From contig NC_133294.1 in NCBI RefSeq assembly GCF_005239225.2, positions 18,985,631 through 19,049,630 of the forward strand: a DNA stretch of 64,000 nt, read 5' to 3'. Made by a program: the position numbers and the translations under genes. The notes beneath the pieces are model-generated. The model worked only from the letters and a program-made list of their open reading frames with translations. It ran no database searches and was not told the DNA's origin. Shown piece by piece: positions 25,385 through 37,107 of this stretch. This DNA is from Populus alba. Taxonomy: Eukaryota; Streptophyta; Magnoliopsida; Malpighiales; Salicaceae. Every line of letters begins with the position of its first letter. Position 1 is the stretch's first letter.

Positions 25385-26695
25385 AAAAAAGAGATTGAAT
25401 ATTTATTCTAGTTTCAAATTTGATCTTTAAAGTTTTGATTGTTTTGAATTAATAAAATTAAATTTTATTTTACTAAATCGAGCAATAATTCTACATCTAA
25501 ACTTATTATTGACATCAAGAGAACTCTATATCAAGCCAACAAAAACAAATCATCAAGTTCAATCATAAATCAATTCAATATGAAAGGATGAGATTGAAAA
25601 AACAGGTAAAGTAGGTAAAAAGTTTTAAATGATAAAAAAAAAAAAAAACATAACAAGTAATCATTGCAATCAACAATTGATTATGTCTTCCTTTTATGTT
25701 GCATTTTCATTATTTTTTATATACATTATCTCTTTCACTTTGCATTGTCTTGTATATTTATGATTTCGAACAACATTTACTTGTTTATCAAGCATTAATT
25801 TTATAAAACTGAATTGTAATTGTTACTAAAAATAGCAATTAAAAGAATGCGATTAAATTTGACAAAAAAAAATTCATATGCCACTATGTTATTTTAGAAA
25901 TGGCTACACACAAAAACTAAGAAGATCACAAGGAAAAGAGGAAGGAGAGGAAAGAAAAGAAGAATGGATAATTGGAGTCACACTAGACTTGGGTCATTGT
26001 CACACACAACCTCATGAGAAAGTCTCTGTCAAGACAATTCCAACAATAACAAGGAAGGCCACCATTGGATCCCGAAGGAAGTTGTACATTCTACCACAAT
26101 ACATTAACCTCCTTCACATGCGAGCATGTGTGCTACACATTCCATCCACTTCTTCACTTTAGTCCTTGGTTTGACAAAAAAAAAAGTTAAACATTTGTTT
26201 CAATTTCAAATTTGGTCTTTAAAGATTTAATTATTTCAAATCAATAAAATTATATTTTATTTTGCCAAATTGAACATTAACCCAGACACTTTGAATGTTT
26301 TCTTGACACTGTGAGAACCCAAAACCAAGCTAAAAGAAATAAATTACCAAGTCCAATACCACATCAACAATATGTGAAAGAATAATAATAAAAAAAAAGT
26401 TCTATAATAAAAAAGGGTTGAAAAAAGGGCCTGAAAATTTAGTCCTCGATTTGACCAAATAAAAAAGACTAAACATTTGTCAATTTCAAATTTAGTTTTT
26501 AAAGCTTCAATTATTTTGAATCAATAAAATTGAGTTTTATTTTATCAAATCATGCATTAACCGAGCTTTGAATTTTTTCTCTCAATATCACAATAACCTA
26601 ACATCTAACATCAAGATAATCAAAACAAATTATTAAATCCAATCCCATATCAACTCAATATGTAGTGATCAAGTTGGAAAAAAAAGTTAAGTGAC
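25385..26695. repeat. Three diverged copies of a 200-bp repeat
   Basis: Copies at about 25395-25610, 26185-26385 and 26465-26690 share TTTCAAATTTGATCTTTAAAG, TCAATAAAATTaAATTTTATTTTaCcAAAT, a GAACATTAACC-like segment, AATCATCAAGTCCAATCc-type text and TCAATATGaAAgGATgAG, in the same order. Spacing is uneven. Each copy is followed by a poly(A)-type stretch. Divergence is high. The family is unknown; the copies are probably non-coding TE debris. A 94-codon frame at 25878-26162 between copies shows no family similarity. Confidence 0.6.
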
Positions 26696-27589
26696 CAAAA
26701 AAAAAAAAACTATGCAACATTATTACAATCCACATTATATTGTGTTTATGTGTACAAAAAAATCATTGGCTCTTTTAGTTTCTTTTTAATTTTCCAACGG
26801 TATGAAACTTGTATTTCTTCATCATTATATTTTGTTTTTGTAAAAATCTCCATTTGAATAGAAATACACGAAAAATAAAATTCAATTTTTTAACGTCCAA
26901 AATATTTTCCTTTCTAAACCTTCTCTGATCATTTTCAACAAAAGAAAACAAATATGTATGATAATTACCAAAATATCCTCTAAGAAAATATTTTTATCTT
27001 AAAAAAACCCATCAAAATATTTTTGATATCTATTAAATCCAAAAGAAATTCATATATAAGAAGAAAACTCATTTTCTAATATTGAGTTTATTTTATTTTG
27101 AATTCTTATATATTAAAAAAAAGTCATTGATTTACAAGATTTTATATTTTACATTTATTTGTAAATTTTATATATATGTGTGTGTGTGTGTTTATAAAAT
27201 ATAATATTATTTATAAATTTTCTTGTTAAATGTTTTTATTTTAAAATCCATTAGATACTTTTATATTCAAAACATCCTAAAATAAAATCTCTCTTCCAAA
27301 AAACCATCTTAAACAATATAATCAAGCTCTAACTATTTTTTAATAATATTTAAAATCCAATAAATATTTTTTATTCAAACTCTAACTAAAATAATACTTT
27401 TAATTTAAAATCTATTAAATATTTTTTAATTTTCTTGTTAATAGTGGGAGTAAGATTCAAATAAACTTTATAATATTCAAGCTCTAAGTAGCCAAATACT
27501 ATAAAATATAATTTGGTCTCACTAAAATAGGTGTCACATAATTAAAAATTAAAAACAATGTCACATCATAAAAATAAAACACATAATCT

Positions 27590-27606
27590 CTCTCTCTCTC
27601 TCATCA
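27590..27606. repeat. (CT)n tract
   Basis: A short pure CT run lies in an AT-rich gene-free region. It has no recognised function. Confidence 0.6.
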
Positions 27607-28395
27607 TACCTTTTCTCTCTTTTTTTTAATATAATGTTTCTCTTCAAGTCTCCATCTCTTTCAAAAAGTAGACGAAAAAAAATATAAACTTCCTTTATCT
27701 CCACCTTTTTCAAAAAAGAGAAGAAAAGATTGAAAAAAGAAAAAATAACACAAAATTCTTTAATGTCCATTGAACTTTAAATCTTACAAATACAAATTAT
27801 CAAGTTATTTAACTGATCTTTATTAAGAGATTTAAAAACTAACAAAAAATCATAGTAAAAAAAAAAGTTTCAATGGTAAATCTCTCTACTTTTAAATCTA
27901 ACTCCTAATTCATTCTCTTTATTAATCAATAAGAAAACCAATAAAAGTTTACCACTTTGATTCGAATTCTTGGTTTTTCATACTTTATACAAAAACAAAA
28001 CGCTAAACTAATCGGAACTTATTTTTCTTGGTAAAAGTTTTGTATCTAATTCTAATTCGTTGATAGTTATTTCTTCTTTATATGATTTGTACATCAAATC
28101 AAAAACACCCATAACATTTTTACTTCAACAAGAAGAGTTTGTTGACATAGAGATAATTGATGGAGAGAAAAAAATCTATTGAGATAGAGTGTATGTTTAA
28201 AGAAAGAATTTTTTTTTAATGATGTTATATTATTTTTATTTATTAAATAATATGACATTTATTTTAATAGGATCAAATTATAATTTATAGAATTTGATTA
28301 GTTACAACTTAAATACTTACCGGCAAACTAACATTCGTGAAAAGTATATATCAATATTTAAAACAAAACTTTGAAGTTGGCCTTGATTAAAAATC

Positions 28396-28747
28396 ATTTT
28401 TGAAGCATATTAATAGAAGCAAAATTATATATAAAGAATAAAAATGAGATTTTAGAATCAAAACACGCTTGAACACATTTTGAAAATGAGTTGGTAACAA
28501 CTAAAATAACAATATATGTAGACGAGACTTTTAAAGCCATCACTGATTCAAAAGTTCTAAAACTAAAAAATATTTTTGAAGCATATTAATAGAAGCAAAA
28601 TTATATACAAAGAATAAAAATGAGACTTTAGAATCAAAATATGCTTGAATATATTTTGAAAATGAGTTGGCAATAGCTAAAAGTAACAATATATTTAGAT
28701 GAGACTTTTAAAGCTATCACCGATTCAAAAGTCCAAAAACTCAAAAA
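28396..28747. repeat. 176-bp tandem duplication
   Basis: TTTTTGAAGCATATTAATAG opens each copy (28396 and 28572), and both run through GAATAAAAATGAGA, TTTTGAAAATGAGTTGG, GAGACTTTTAAAGC and GATTCAAAAGT. The copies differ by scattered substitutions. Neither copy codes for protein. Confidence 0.85.
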
Positions 28748-29569
28748 CAAGACAAAATAGGGTAAAAAACCCACCAACATGATTTTAAAATTATATTAGT
28801 CTAAAAAAAGAGAAAAACTTTATCCTAAATAATACAAAAATGCATTGGAATGCTAATAAACAAAAATGTGAGATGATGTAGCAACTTAAAACACAACAAC
28901 AAATAAGCAGTTTCTCTCTTAAAATAAGATTGATGATTTGAAGTTGTTTTACTCTTACAATAATTTGTGTATATTCAATTTCAGTTGCTAATTTTGCAAT
29001 TAGACAAGCTATATATATAGTAAAAACTATTTGTTTTATAGCTGTTAGTGTTCATTTGACCGCTCAAATAATCGATCAATTCATAGTGGTCAAGCTAATC
29101 AATTAACCTGTTCTTGTAAATTTTCAGGTGTTCATCGCCTATAAAGAAGCGGTCAACTGGTTCATTTGGAATCACCAAATGGTCAACTGATTCATATAGA
29201 ATTTCAGATTTACTAGTTTTAATTCTGGTGAATTTTTAGAATTATTTTATCAATTATTTTTAAATGCATGCAAAGTGAAATGTGTGCATTCATTTTAATT
29301 TGTGCTATCAAGTATGATATGAATATTTACATCTAAGCACTAAAATGAACACTTAAAAAACTAAGTCTTTACTTGCTTTGCATCTTGGACTTGTTGATTG
29401 ATTTTTTTCATTTAATACCTTATGCTAGTTGATGTAATCTTTATATAAACCTGGTTAAACTTAATCTCATCCAAGTTTATTATTAGTCCATTTCTATTTA
29501 ATTATTATAATCAAAATACATAAAATATTAATATGTGACCCAAATATCAATAATATAAGCTTCTAGGAT

Positions 29570-29900
29570 GAGCATATATGAGCTGTTATAACAACCGTGT
29601 GTATGTGAAAACACGAGTTTTATGACAACTTGAATTCATAAAAATAAAGGCTATTATGACAGCCCAAATATGGGGATTTTAAGGCTATTATGACAGCCTA
29701 AATGTGTGAAGATATAGGCTATTATGACAGCTTGGATGTTCATGAAAGTGAGATGTTATAACAACCATAAATGCATGTATTAAGGGGACATTATAACAAT
29801 GTGGATGCATGTGAATGCCTATGGAAGCCATAAATATATGTATTTATGGACTATTATGACAATCATGAATATGTAAGAGTATGGGTTATTATGGCTAAAA
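29570..29900. repeat. Degenerate tandem array built on GGCTATTATGACAGCC
   Basis: The phrase (G)CTaTTATGACAgCC or TGTTATAACAACC returns about nine times at 35-50-nt spacing, each followed by AAATGTGTG- or ATGCATGTG-like text. The core GGCTATTATGACAGCC is an imperfect palindrome (GGCT...AGCC). The array lies in non-coding, TE-like DNA. Confidence 0.7.
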
Positions 29901-32900
29901 AATGCATGTGTCGCCATGACATGCACAACGTTGAATGATGAATCTGCTTTCTGGATCAAGGGGGTTTTGATATGTATTGGGCTTAATCATAAAATCATGA
30001 TTTTGAAGGAGCAACCACCCAATATTATGATCACTAGAAAATCTATTGGAATGCAAGAATCTGGGTAAAGGGATTAATTATGCATGAGGAAGACACATCA
30101 CCCATACTGGCTACCTATGATAAGCTGCATTATTAATCGATTGCTTTTTATGTCATGTTTCTATTCATTGGTCTATCTAATGTTCAAGATAGATCCTCCT
30201 CACTAAGAAGGTGTCTACCTCATCAGGCTAAAACTTAATAGTTCTAAAGCTCAAATTTCAATGTTGTATTTATTTCTACTTTGTATCCTTAATATCTAGA
30301 GATGTACTTTACAATGTAACTTTATACCCCATATATTAAAGTCTATAGTTAATTCCTAACATTTATCTTTATTAATTCATTTAATACTGGGAATATGTAT
30401 TGCATCATAAAATTAATACCCCAAATATTAATTAAACAAATGAATTTTTTTGGTATTTTTAAAATTTTGATCAAATCCTAATAGATAATCATAAACTAGT
30501 TATGATACAAATTTTTGTAATTTTTTCAAAGCATGATGAAAATGCAATTATTTTTATTGTTTTTGTTTTAAATACGTGTGAAAAACTTTTAGAATCTGGC
30601 TGTATGCACACAAATTAAATATATTTTTTTATTTTTTGTTTTTGTAATATTTTTTTCAAAATTTTAAAGAAAAGCAAGTATTTTTAATGCTAAATCAATA
30701 TCTTGCAATGTAAGTCTACAACCCTGTTATTAAGCAAAATTGTTGAAAAAACATGTTAGGGACCCATAAATAATTTTAAAATGTTCATTGATTTTTTTTT
30801 TCAATAATTTGATTGGAAATTTTTTGGAGCTTGCTTGGTAAAATAAGAAAATAAGAGACAAACTAGTGTTAAAAGAAAATAGTATGGCATGTTTGCCATA
30901 AGCACCCATATTAAAAAATCAGAGGCATAAAAAATATCTTAAGGCTGTGTTTGGAAAAGACGCCTTAAGAACAAGAAAAATCATTTTTTTTTCCAATAAA
31001 AATCAGGCATGCCAAACACGCCCTTATGACTGGGATGGGTTAAACCCAGCTACGTGGGTTGGGCTTAATGGCTCGAGGCCTAAGCCTAGAATTATAGGAA
31101 ACAAGACAAATGAAAATCAAACAAGAGGTTTTTGCTGGAAATTCATGAAGAATACAGGGAACACGTTGAAAAACCTAACAACATGAATCTCGTTTCAGAC
31201 CATATCTCATAAAATTGAGGGCACTGAGACATGTAAAAACAACATTCAAACAATATTTTGGGGTTGTATGAACACGATACTCATCCTAATATCATGATTA
31301 TTTGATTTTTTATGAAGAATAAAACAAAAGAACCAAAGATCAAATGCCATGATGTTGGTGTTTTTAAACCTTTTGGATCCTAAATTAATGATCAACAAGC
31401 TAAAATGCATGTCTAAGACCAATAATCAATAAAAAAAGGCATGAAAATCAATGACCTAAGATAATGTTTATTCGATGAATATCAATCTAGAAACCTAGAA
31501 AAACCCAAAATTGCCCAACAATAGTTTAACCCGAAACAAACCTTAAGAAGCTAGAAAATAACCTAAACTTAGCAACCATAGCTTAAGTATGCTCAACACA
31601 ACTTTTTTAATCCATAAAAATAACAAGAAACAAAAAAGAAAAAGCAAAAGCAAAATAGTAAGCAAAGTCTATACTACCTCTAACAACCAAAAACACATTT
31701 CAACATTGTTCTGTTGGCTATTTTTTATATTTTAACCATAAACAACATGTATTTGACTTAAGCAAACCCAGTTAGCCACTAACAATGACCTAATATAAAA
31801 AAAACATCTTTTAACATATTCTACCCTAAAACTTTATTAAACATCTTGAACCATTAAAACATGCTAAAATGTGTCTCAAATTGCCAATTAAAACTCCAAT
31901 AAACAATCTTAAACATCAAACCAAGCCTTAAACAAAACACACATATACTAAATCATATTATTACTAAGCATCTAAAAATAGATCAAATAAAACACTAATT
32001 ACATCAAAACTAACAAGAAGTTAAAAGGGGAATGCATAATGAATATTTAATACAAACATTTAATAAGCAGAAAGAATGGGAGGAGGTATGCTCATTGAGT
32101 TTCACCCCCTTCTCAAAGTTGGAAACATACTTGTATAGAAAAAACCTCTTCACTAGGGATTTCTAAACCAACTTTGGACTTCTAATGGTGTATTATGAAA
32201 GGTTTTATGTTATTTTTCTTGGTTGGCTAATGGTTTGGCTAGGGGTTTCCGGGTTTGGTAGTATAAGGGTATGTGTTTTCCAGGTTTCTCCTCCCCTTCA
32301 ATAGTATTTGGTAAGGGTTTTTAAAGGACAATGAGAATCATCTAGAAGCCATAAGCTAGACAATCCTCACCATTTGATGTTGAAGAATGAATCTGATCCA
32401 TCCATTAAGGTTGAGGATCAACCTTTGCAACATTTGAGAGTTGACAAAGGGAGTACATTGGCTGTTTTTTATTAGTTTCTAGCAAGAACGACTAGTTAGG
32501 GTATGGGTTTTGACCTCTAGTACTAATGCCTTCAAGGCTATAACAAAGCTTTTGTCTTGTCTAGGTAAGAGTATAACATGCAAGGTGTGAGGGGCTATGT
32601 TTCTTGTTTTGTTTGGGGGAAGACACTAGGGAGAAACAAGCTTTGCAAGGTGGTGGCAAAACCAAGTTTTTTTTTTTTTTTTTTTTTTTTTCAGGATTTT
32701 TGGATAAGAAGACTAATAGTTGCCAGATTTCTTAAAAGACGAGGGATTAACAATTTCACTTAATCTATTAGAAATTCAGTGACATTTAATTTAATTGCAT
32801 TAATTTTTTATCTAATTTAATTAAGATCGATTAGGTTCGGGGATAGGTGTGGGTTTCACATGTCCTATCACTCAAAACCTTTTAACTTTTTATTTTTTAT

Positions 32901-33130
32901 TTTTATGCGTAATATTATTTTTTAATGTAATATGTAATTTTTTTTTATGATTCATAAAATATTTTTATAATCTTCTGAATATACTTAAGTTTAGAGTTTA
33001 TTTTATAATTTATAAATAAATTTTGTTTTTACCTTGGGGTTATTTTATGTATAACCTAAGAAAAAGTCTCCCGTCTCGGGTCGTCGTCAGCGGGGGATAT
33101 GTTCTTCACTACATTATAGAACTCTAAAAC

Positions 33131-33162
33131 GCGTGGGGAAAGCACTGTAGCTTTCCCCACGC
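33131..33162. repeat. Perfect GC-rich inverted repeat (13-bp arms, 6-nt loop)
   Basis: GCGTGGGGAAAGC, ACTGTA loop, GCTTTCCCCACGC: both arms match fully in otherwise AT-rich DNA. The right arm with the loop (CACTGTAGCTTTCCCCACG) recurs without its partner at 34507-34525, and a shorter form GCTTTCCCCACA at 34371-34382. It may be part of the surrounding Helitron-like repeat. Confidence 0.8.
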
Positions 33163-33170
33163 CTCCTATG

Positions 33171-33344
33171 CATCAGTGAATGAAAGTGTTTTTTTTTTTT
33201 TCATGCCTCACTATACTCATTATTAATATATTATTATTATATTATATTATTCCTAAGCATCAGTGAATGAAAATGTTTTTTTTTTCCACGCCTCACTTTA
33301 CTCATTATTAATATATTATTATTATATTATATTATATTATTTAA
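33171..33344. repeat. 87-bp tandem duplication
   Basis: Two adjacent units each begin CATCAGTGAATGAAA, run through a poly(T) tract and CGCCTCACT, and end in TATTATTATATTATATTAT. The unit start shifts by 87 nt (33171, 33258). Few differences suggest a recent event. Confidence 0.8.
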
Positions 33345-33359
33345 CTGCCTTATTTTTTT

Positions 33360-33900
33360 TCGTTTTTAATTTTTTTTGTTTGGTTTAGTTTGTTGGTATT
33401 AAATTTTTTCTATTTAATTATCAGACTTTCATAACATGTATCCTGGCTTGACGGGTTAACTTGGTTTGATGGGTAACCCAGTTAACTTTAGGTAAACCCG
33501 TTAATTTTTTCATTTATTTAGTTATCAAACTTTCATGATGCGAATTCCAGATTTGACGGGTTAATCCAGCTAATTCATTTTTTTTCTTTTTCTTCATTAA
33601 TTTTTTTTTCTGTTGGTTTTTTTCTTTGTTTTTTTCTTTTTAATCAATCTATTTAATTATCACACTTATATGACACGACCTTGCAGTCAGACCTACATCC
33701 AAGACTATTGGATATGGTATTGCAGCCACCCCCACTTAAACTTGGGTCATGCAAGTTTAATGTTATTATAAATATTTACTTTTAGGTCAGGTGTTGCAGC
33801 CAAACTCAAGATTTTTGAGTATAGCTTTGCAGAAAGACCTAACACTTTTAAATATTAATTTTTTATATATATTTTTTATACAAAAAAAAATGACCCGCGG
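33360..33900 (+). repeat. Left copy of duplicated Helitron-like 3' segment, truncated at the hairpin
   Basis: This segment shares, in the same order, CAGACTTTCATA, ACGGGTTAACTTGGTTTGAT, GTTATCAAACTTTCATGA, AGGTCAG.(T/C)GTTGCAGCC and TGACCCGCGG with the copy about 1.52 kb to the right. It stops in the first hairpin arm, after which unrelated AACTGTAGCAG sequence follows, so its terminus is lost. Confidence 0.7.
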
Positions 33901-34673
33901 AACTGTAGCAGTTTGTTTTTTTTTTTTTTCTTTTTTTCCTATAGCAGTTTTTTTTCACTGTAGATTTTTTTTTTTTGCTTTTGTTTCTTTTTTTTATCCA
34001 AAATTGACTTCTTTGTCTTTGTTTTTTTCTTTTTTTTCAAAATTATCTTTACTAATTTTTTTAAATATTGAGCTGGTAGAAATTTTAAATATGTTGTTTT
34101 TTTCTTCAAAACATTGTGAATTGCTATAATATTCTCATACATTGTTTTTTTTTTTTTTCCAAAATGGTCTTTGTGGACTTTATTTTCTTTTATATTAAGT
34201 TGGTTAAGAGTTTAGCTTTATAGTTTTTTTTTTTAAATAATATGGATTGCTACAGTGTTTCTCATACATAGTTTTTGTTTTGCTACAGTGTTTCCATATA
34301 TACTTTTTAAAAAAATTATATTTATCGAATTTATTTTTTTAATATTGAGCTAAATGATAATCTAACTTTAGCTTTCCCCACATGTTTTTTTTTTTTCCAA
34401 AATTGTCAATTTTTACACATTTTTTTTTCAGAATTATTTTTATTAATTTTATTTTTTTACTATTGAGCTGGTTGAAAATTTAGTTTTTTTGTTTATTTCT
34501 TTAAAACACTGTAGCTTTCCCCACGTGTTTTTTTCCGCTTTTGTTTCCTTTTTTTTACATGTTTTTTTTTTCATTTATTTTACCCAAAATTGACTTTTTA
34601 AAAAATAATAATAATCTTTGTCGTTTTTTTTTATATTGATCTGGTTGAAAACTTAGCTTTGTAGCTTTTTTTA

Positions 34674-34675
<2 letters not shown>

Positions 34676-34714
<39 letters not shown>
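34676..34714. repeat. (AT)n microsatellite
   Basis: A pure AT run of nearly 40 nt inside the Helitron-like T-rich region. Confidence 0.9.
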
Positions 34715-34716
<2 letters not shown>

Positions 34717-34759
34717 ATTACTACAATATTAGCTGTTTTTTTTCTTTTTTAATTTTTTT

Positions 34760-35451
34760 TTAATGAATTTTTTTTGTTTGATTTAGTTTGTTAATATTAA
34801 ATTTTTTTTATTTAGTTATCAGATTTTCATGGTATGGATCTCAGGTTTGATGGGTTGACCTGATTTGACGAATTATTTTTTTCATTTAGTTTAGTTTGTT
34901 AAAGTTAATTTTCTTCCTATTTAATTATCAGACTTTCATACCTTCATGACACGTATCCTGGGCTTGACGGGTTAACTTGGTTTGATGGGTTAACCTAGAT
35001 AATTCTGGGTAAACCCGTTATTTTTTTTCTATTTAGTTATCAAACTTTCATGACGCGAATCCCAGGTTTTACGGGATAACCTGGTTTGAAGGGTTAACCC
35101 AATTAATTCATTTTTTTCTTTTTGTTCATAGTTTTTTCCTTCCTGTTGATTTTTTTTTCTTTGTTTTTTTTAATTAGTCTATTTAATTATCACACTTTTA
35201 TAACACGACCTTATAGTCAGACCCACATCCAATATTCTTGAATCCGGTGTTGCAGTCAAGCTCACTTAAACTTAAGTCATGCAAGTTTAATTTTATTATT
35301 AATATTATAAATATTACTTTTAGGTCAGGCGTTGCAGCCAAACCCAAGATTCTTGGGTATGACCTTGCAAAAAAACCCAAGATTTTTAAATTTTTATTTT
35401 TTTTTAATATTTTTATATAAAAAAAAATGACCCGCGGCATCGCGCGGGTCA
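34760..35451 (+). repeat. Right copy of duplicated Helitron-like 3' segment, with complete hairpin
   Basis: The direct repeat of 33360-33900, offset 1515-1537 nt, ends in the complete hairpin and CTAG|T. The change of offset along the copies reflects small indels. An extra partial repeat of its 5' portion (about 34790-34880) precedes it. Confidence 0.7.
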
Positions 35452-35460
35452 TGTGTCTAG
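35428..35460 (+). mobile_element. Helitron-type 3' end (plus orientation)
   Basis: A perfect 9-bp stem TGACCCGCG/CGCGGGTCA with a 6-nt loop (35428-35451) is followed after 5 nt by CTAG (35457-35460) and then T. This matches the canonical Helitron 3' hairpin plus CTRR|T terminus. The AT- and T-rich, GGGTTAACC-containing sequence to the left (33.0-35.4 kb) is its probable body. No Rep/helicase domain is present, so the element is non-autonomous. Confidence 0.6.
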
Positions 35461-35569
35461 TTATTAAATAAAGAGATGTTTTTGTCCGGCAGTCTAGGAA
35501 CTCGGGTCGGGATCACAAAACCGCAACCCATAGCCACCAGTGACAAAGGAGAGAAAACAAGGAAACGAA

Positions 35570-35800
35570 ATTTTGATTCCTAGGGGAAAAGGTCCACACC
35601 AGTATATCTTATGTAGCACAATACTTATTACAACCTCAATTTCCTCAAAATCAGCAATATATCGACGACCATGAACAGGGTCTGCTAAGCTAGAGGCGAA
35701 GAGTCATCATCTGGAGCTTTCCTCTTTCCTGATACTTCACAATGCTACTGGATCGCTGGATCCTTTTTATTCATGGATCAACAAATAAAGAACATTTCAC
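35570..35800. other. Low-repeat segment between Helitron end and NAC pseudogene, function not assigned
   Basis: This stretch is less AT-rich than its surroundings and has no homopolymer runs. On the minus strand it could encode a short KRKAPDDDSSPLA tail ending in a stop, but no clear start or splice junction supports it. It may be a remnant of the same pseudogene or unique intergenic DNA. Confidence 0.2.
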
Positions 35801-36537
35801 ATTCTTCAGTGCATGAACAAGTGTTAATACTTTTTTGAACAATATATCTAAGTTTTGAATCTAATTGTGTTTCCTTGAATGTGTCGAGTTCATAATAATT
35901 TCTGGGTGGTTTTGAGTGTTGGTATGGTTCTCATCGACTTCCACTCCGAATTTACATGCCTTAAATGGAGTTTGAAACACTGATAACATTAATTTTTTTT
36001 CCCTGTGAATAAGATTCCTTTGAAACATATCGAACTTCCCATGCAAAAGATACATGAAATGGATTAATTTATGTAGATGAATTTATCTGCATTATTACCA
36101 TCCCTAAAGCAAACAACAACGATTGATTAATTTATACGAGTTTTTGGTGTCAACGACTCACAAAGAGGAATAAAAAAAAAAAAACAGTGATATACCATTT
36201 ATTTCTGAATTTAACAATAAGAGAAGATTTCTTGTGGATTGCAGGTGTAGTAGAAATATGTTGATCATTTGAAGAAAAAATAGTTTCAAGGTAAGTGACA
36301 ATTTGTTTATATGGTACTTAATTACCGAGTCTATTGTATATATATCTATACAGTTTATATATTGAATGGAAAAATTATGTCAACTTTTCTTTTGTGAAAC
36401 TATTAATCATCTTGTTGTGCTGGGAAGATTTAGCAATAGAAAAGAAATTACCTTGACATTAAAAAAAAGTAGAAAGCAGACATGATCCACTTAGCATAAA
36501 TCCATAGCATTCTAATTCCAAACAATACTAGTATTTA

Positions 36538-37107
36538 TTATACAATTGGTTTCACCTTATATATATATATATCTAGAGCTGGATAGATAGATATATAATA
36601 TTGATCACCATGGCCACGAGCCTTGGATGATAAATTTATTTCAAGAGCCCTGAAAGCTCTGCTGAGATGAGGCTGAAAGAGTAGAGGAGAAGAAACTTCA
36701 AAAATGCATTCATTTGCTGCTTTATTTGAAGAGAATATGTACAGCCTCTTTTTTGGTGGTGAAGGAAGCTCGTCGAAGATGTATGCATTTTCTGCATTAG
36801 TTGAAGAGGATACATGCAGCCTCTTCTTTGGAGTTGTTGGCACTAGTTCTTCCAGAGCTCCAATGGAGAGTATCTTCTTGATATATTCAAGTTTCTCTTT
36901 GACAGTGGAAGCCATTGCTGGTTGAGAACTTGAATCCGAACCTGAGAATATTGTGTATTCTGGAGATACTTCTTGGAACTCCACTTGTCCTTGCTCATCT
37001 GCCTCTTCACTTTCTGCAGGAGCCATAAGACATGGCTGAAGATCATAATAATAGTCTTTAAGGGTATTGCCCTTCTTGAATATTTCTTGACCTTGTAAGC
37101 ACCTCAA
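36538..37107 (-). pseudogene. Possible C-terminal exon of the NAC pseudogene (189-codon open frame)
   Basis: A 189-codon open frame lies downstream of the broken NAC domain on the same strand. It is acidic and Ser-rich early on (PAESEEADEQG, SGSDSSSQP) and then carries a 25-residue unit in two copies, each starting PKKRL or PPKKRL and ending in IF plus acidic or Ser/Pro residues. Acidic, Ser-rich, low-complexity tails are usual for NAC activation regions, and the position fits a last exon. I do not recognise the sequence itself, no clear acceptor joins it to the domain, and the last 25 codons run into AT-rich DNA. It could instead be an unrelated small gene. Confidence 0.4.
36690..36850 (-). 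repeat. 75-bp tandem duplication inside the open frame
   Basis: Two adjacent copies, offset 75 nt, encode the repeated PKKRL-SS-IF unit in the same frame. Copies differ at about a quarter of positions, so the duplication is old. It keeps the frame, which hints that it arose while the segment was still translated. Confidence 0.65.

Larger units (their letters stand above)
24600..32900. other. Gene-free, AT-rich region upstream of the GBPL3-like gene
   Basis: Eight kilobases with no recognised exon. Contents are the three-copy 200-bp repeat, the 176-bp tandem duplication, the GGCTATTATGACAGCC array, and dispersed A/T-rich text. The segment at 29.9-32.5 kb is more mixed in base content and may be a long decayed retroelement, but no gag, RT or integrase motif was found. 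Confidence 0.55.

Noticed and set aside
25878..26162. 94-codon plus-strand frame between repeat copies
   Set aside because: It lies within a repeat-dense area, its composition follows purine-rich text, and no family is recognisable.
29570..29900. CRISPR-like appearance of the spaced repeats
   Set aside because: Units are degenerate, spacing is irregular, and this is a eukaryotic nuclear genome; it is a decayed tandem array.
30947..31186. 79-codon plus-strand frame
   Set aside because: It reads through GGGTTAAACCCAGC-type repeat text and shows no domain.
33791..34142. Phe-rich (plus) and Lys-rich (minus) frames of 67-112 codons
   Set aside because: They are translations of poly(T)/poly(A) text in the Helitron-like region.
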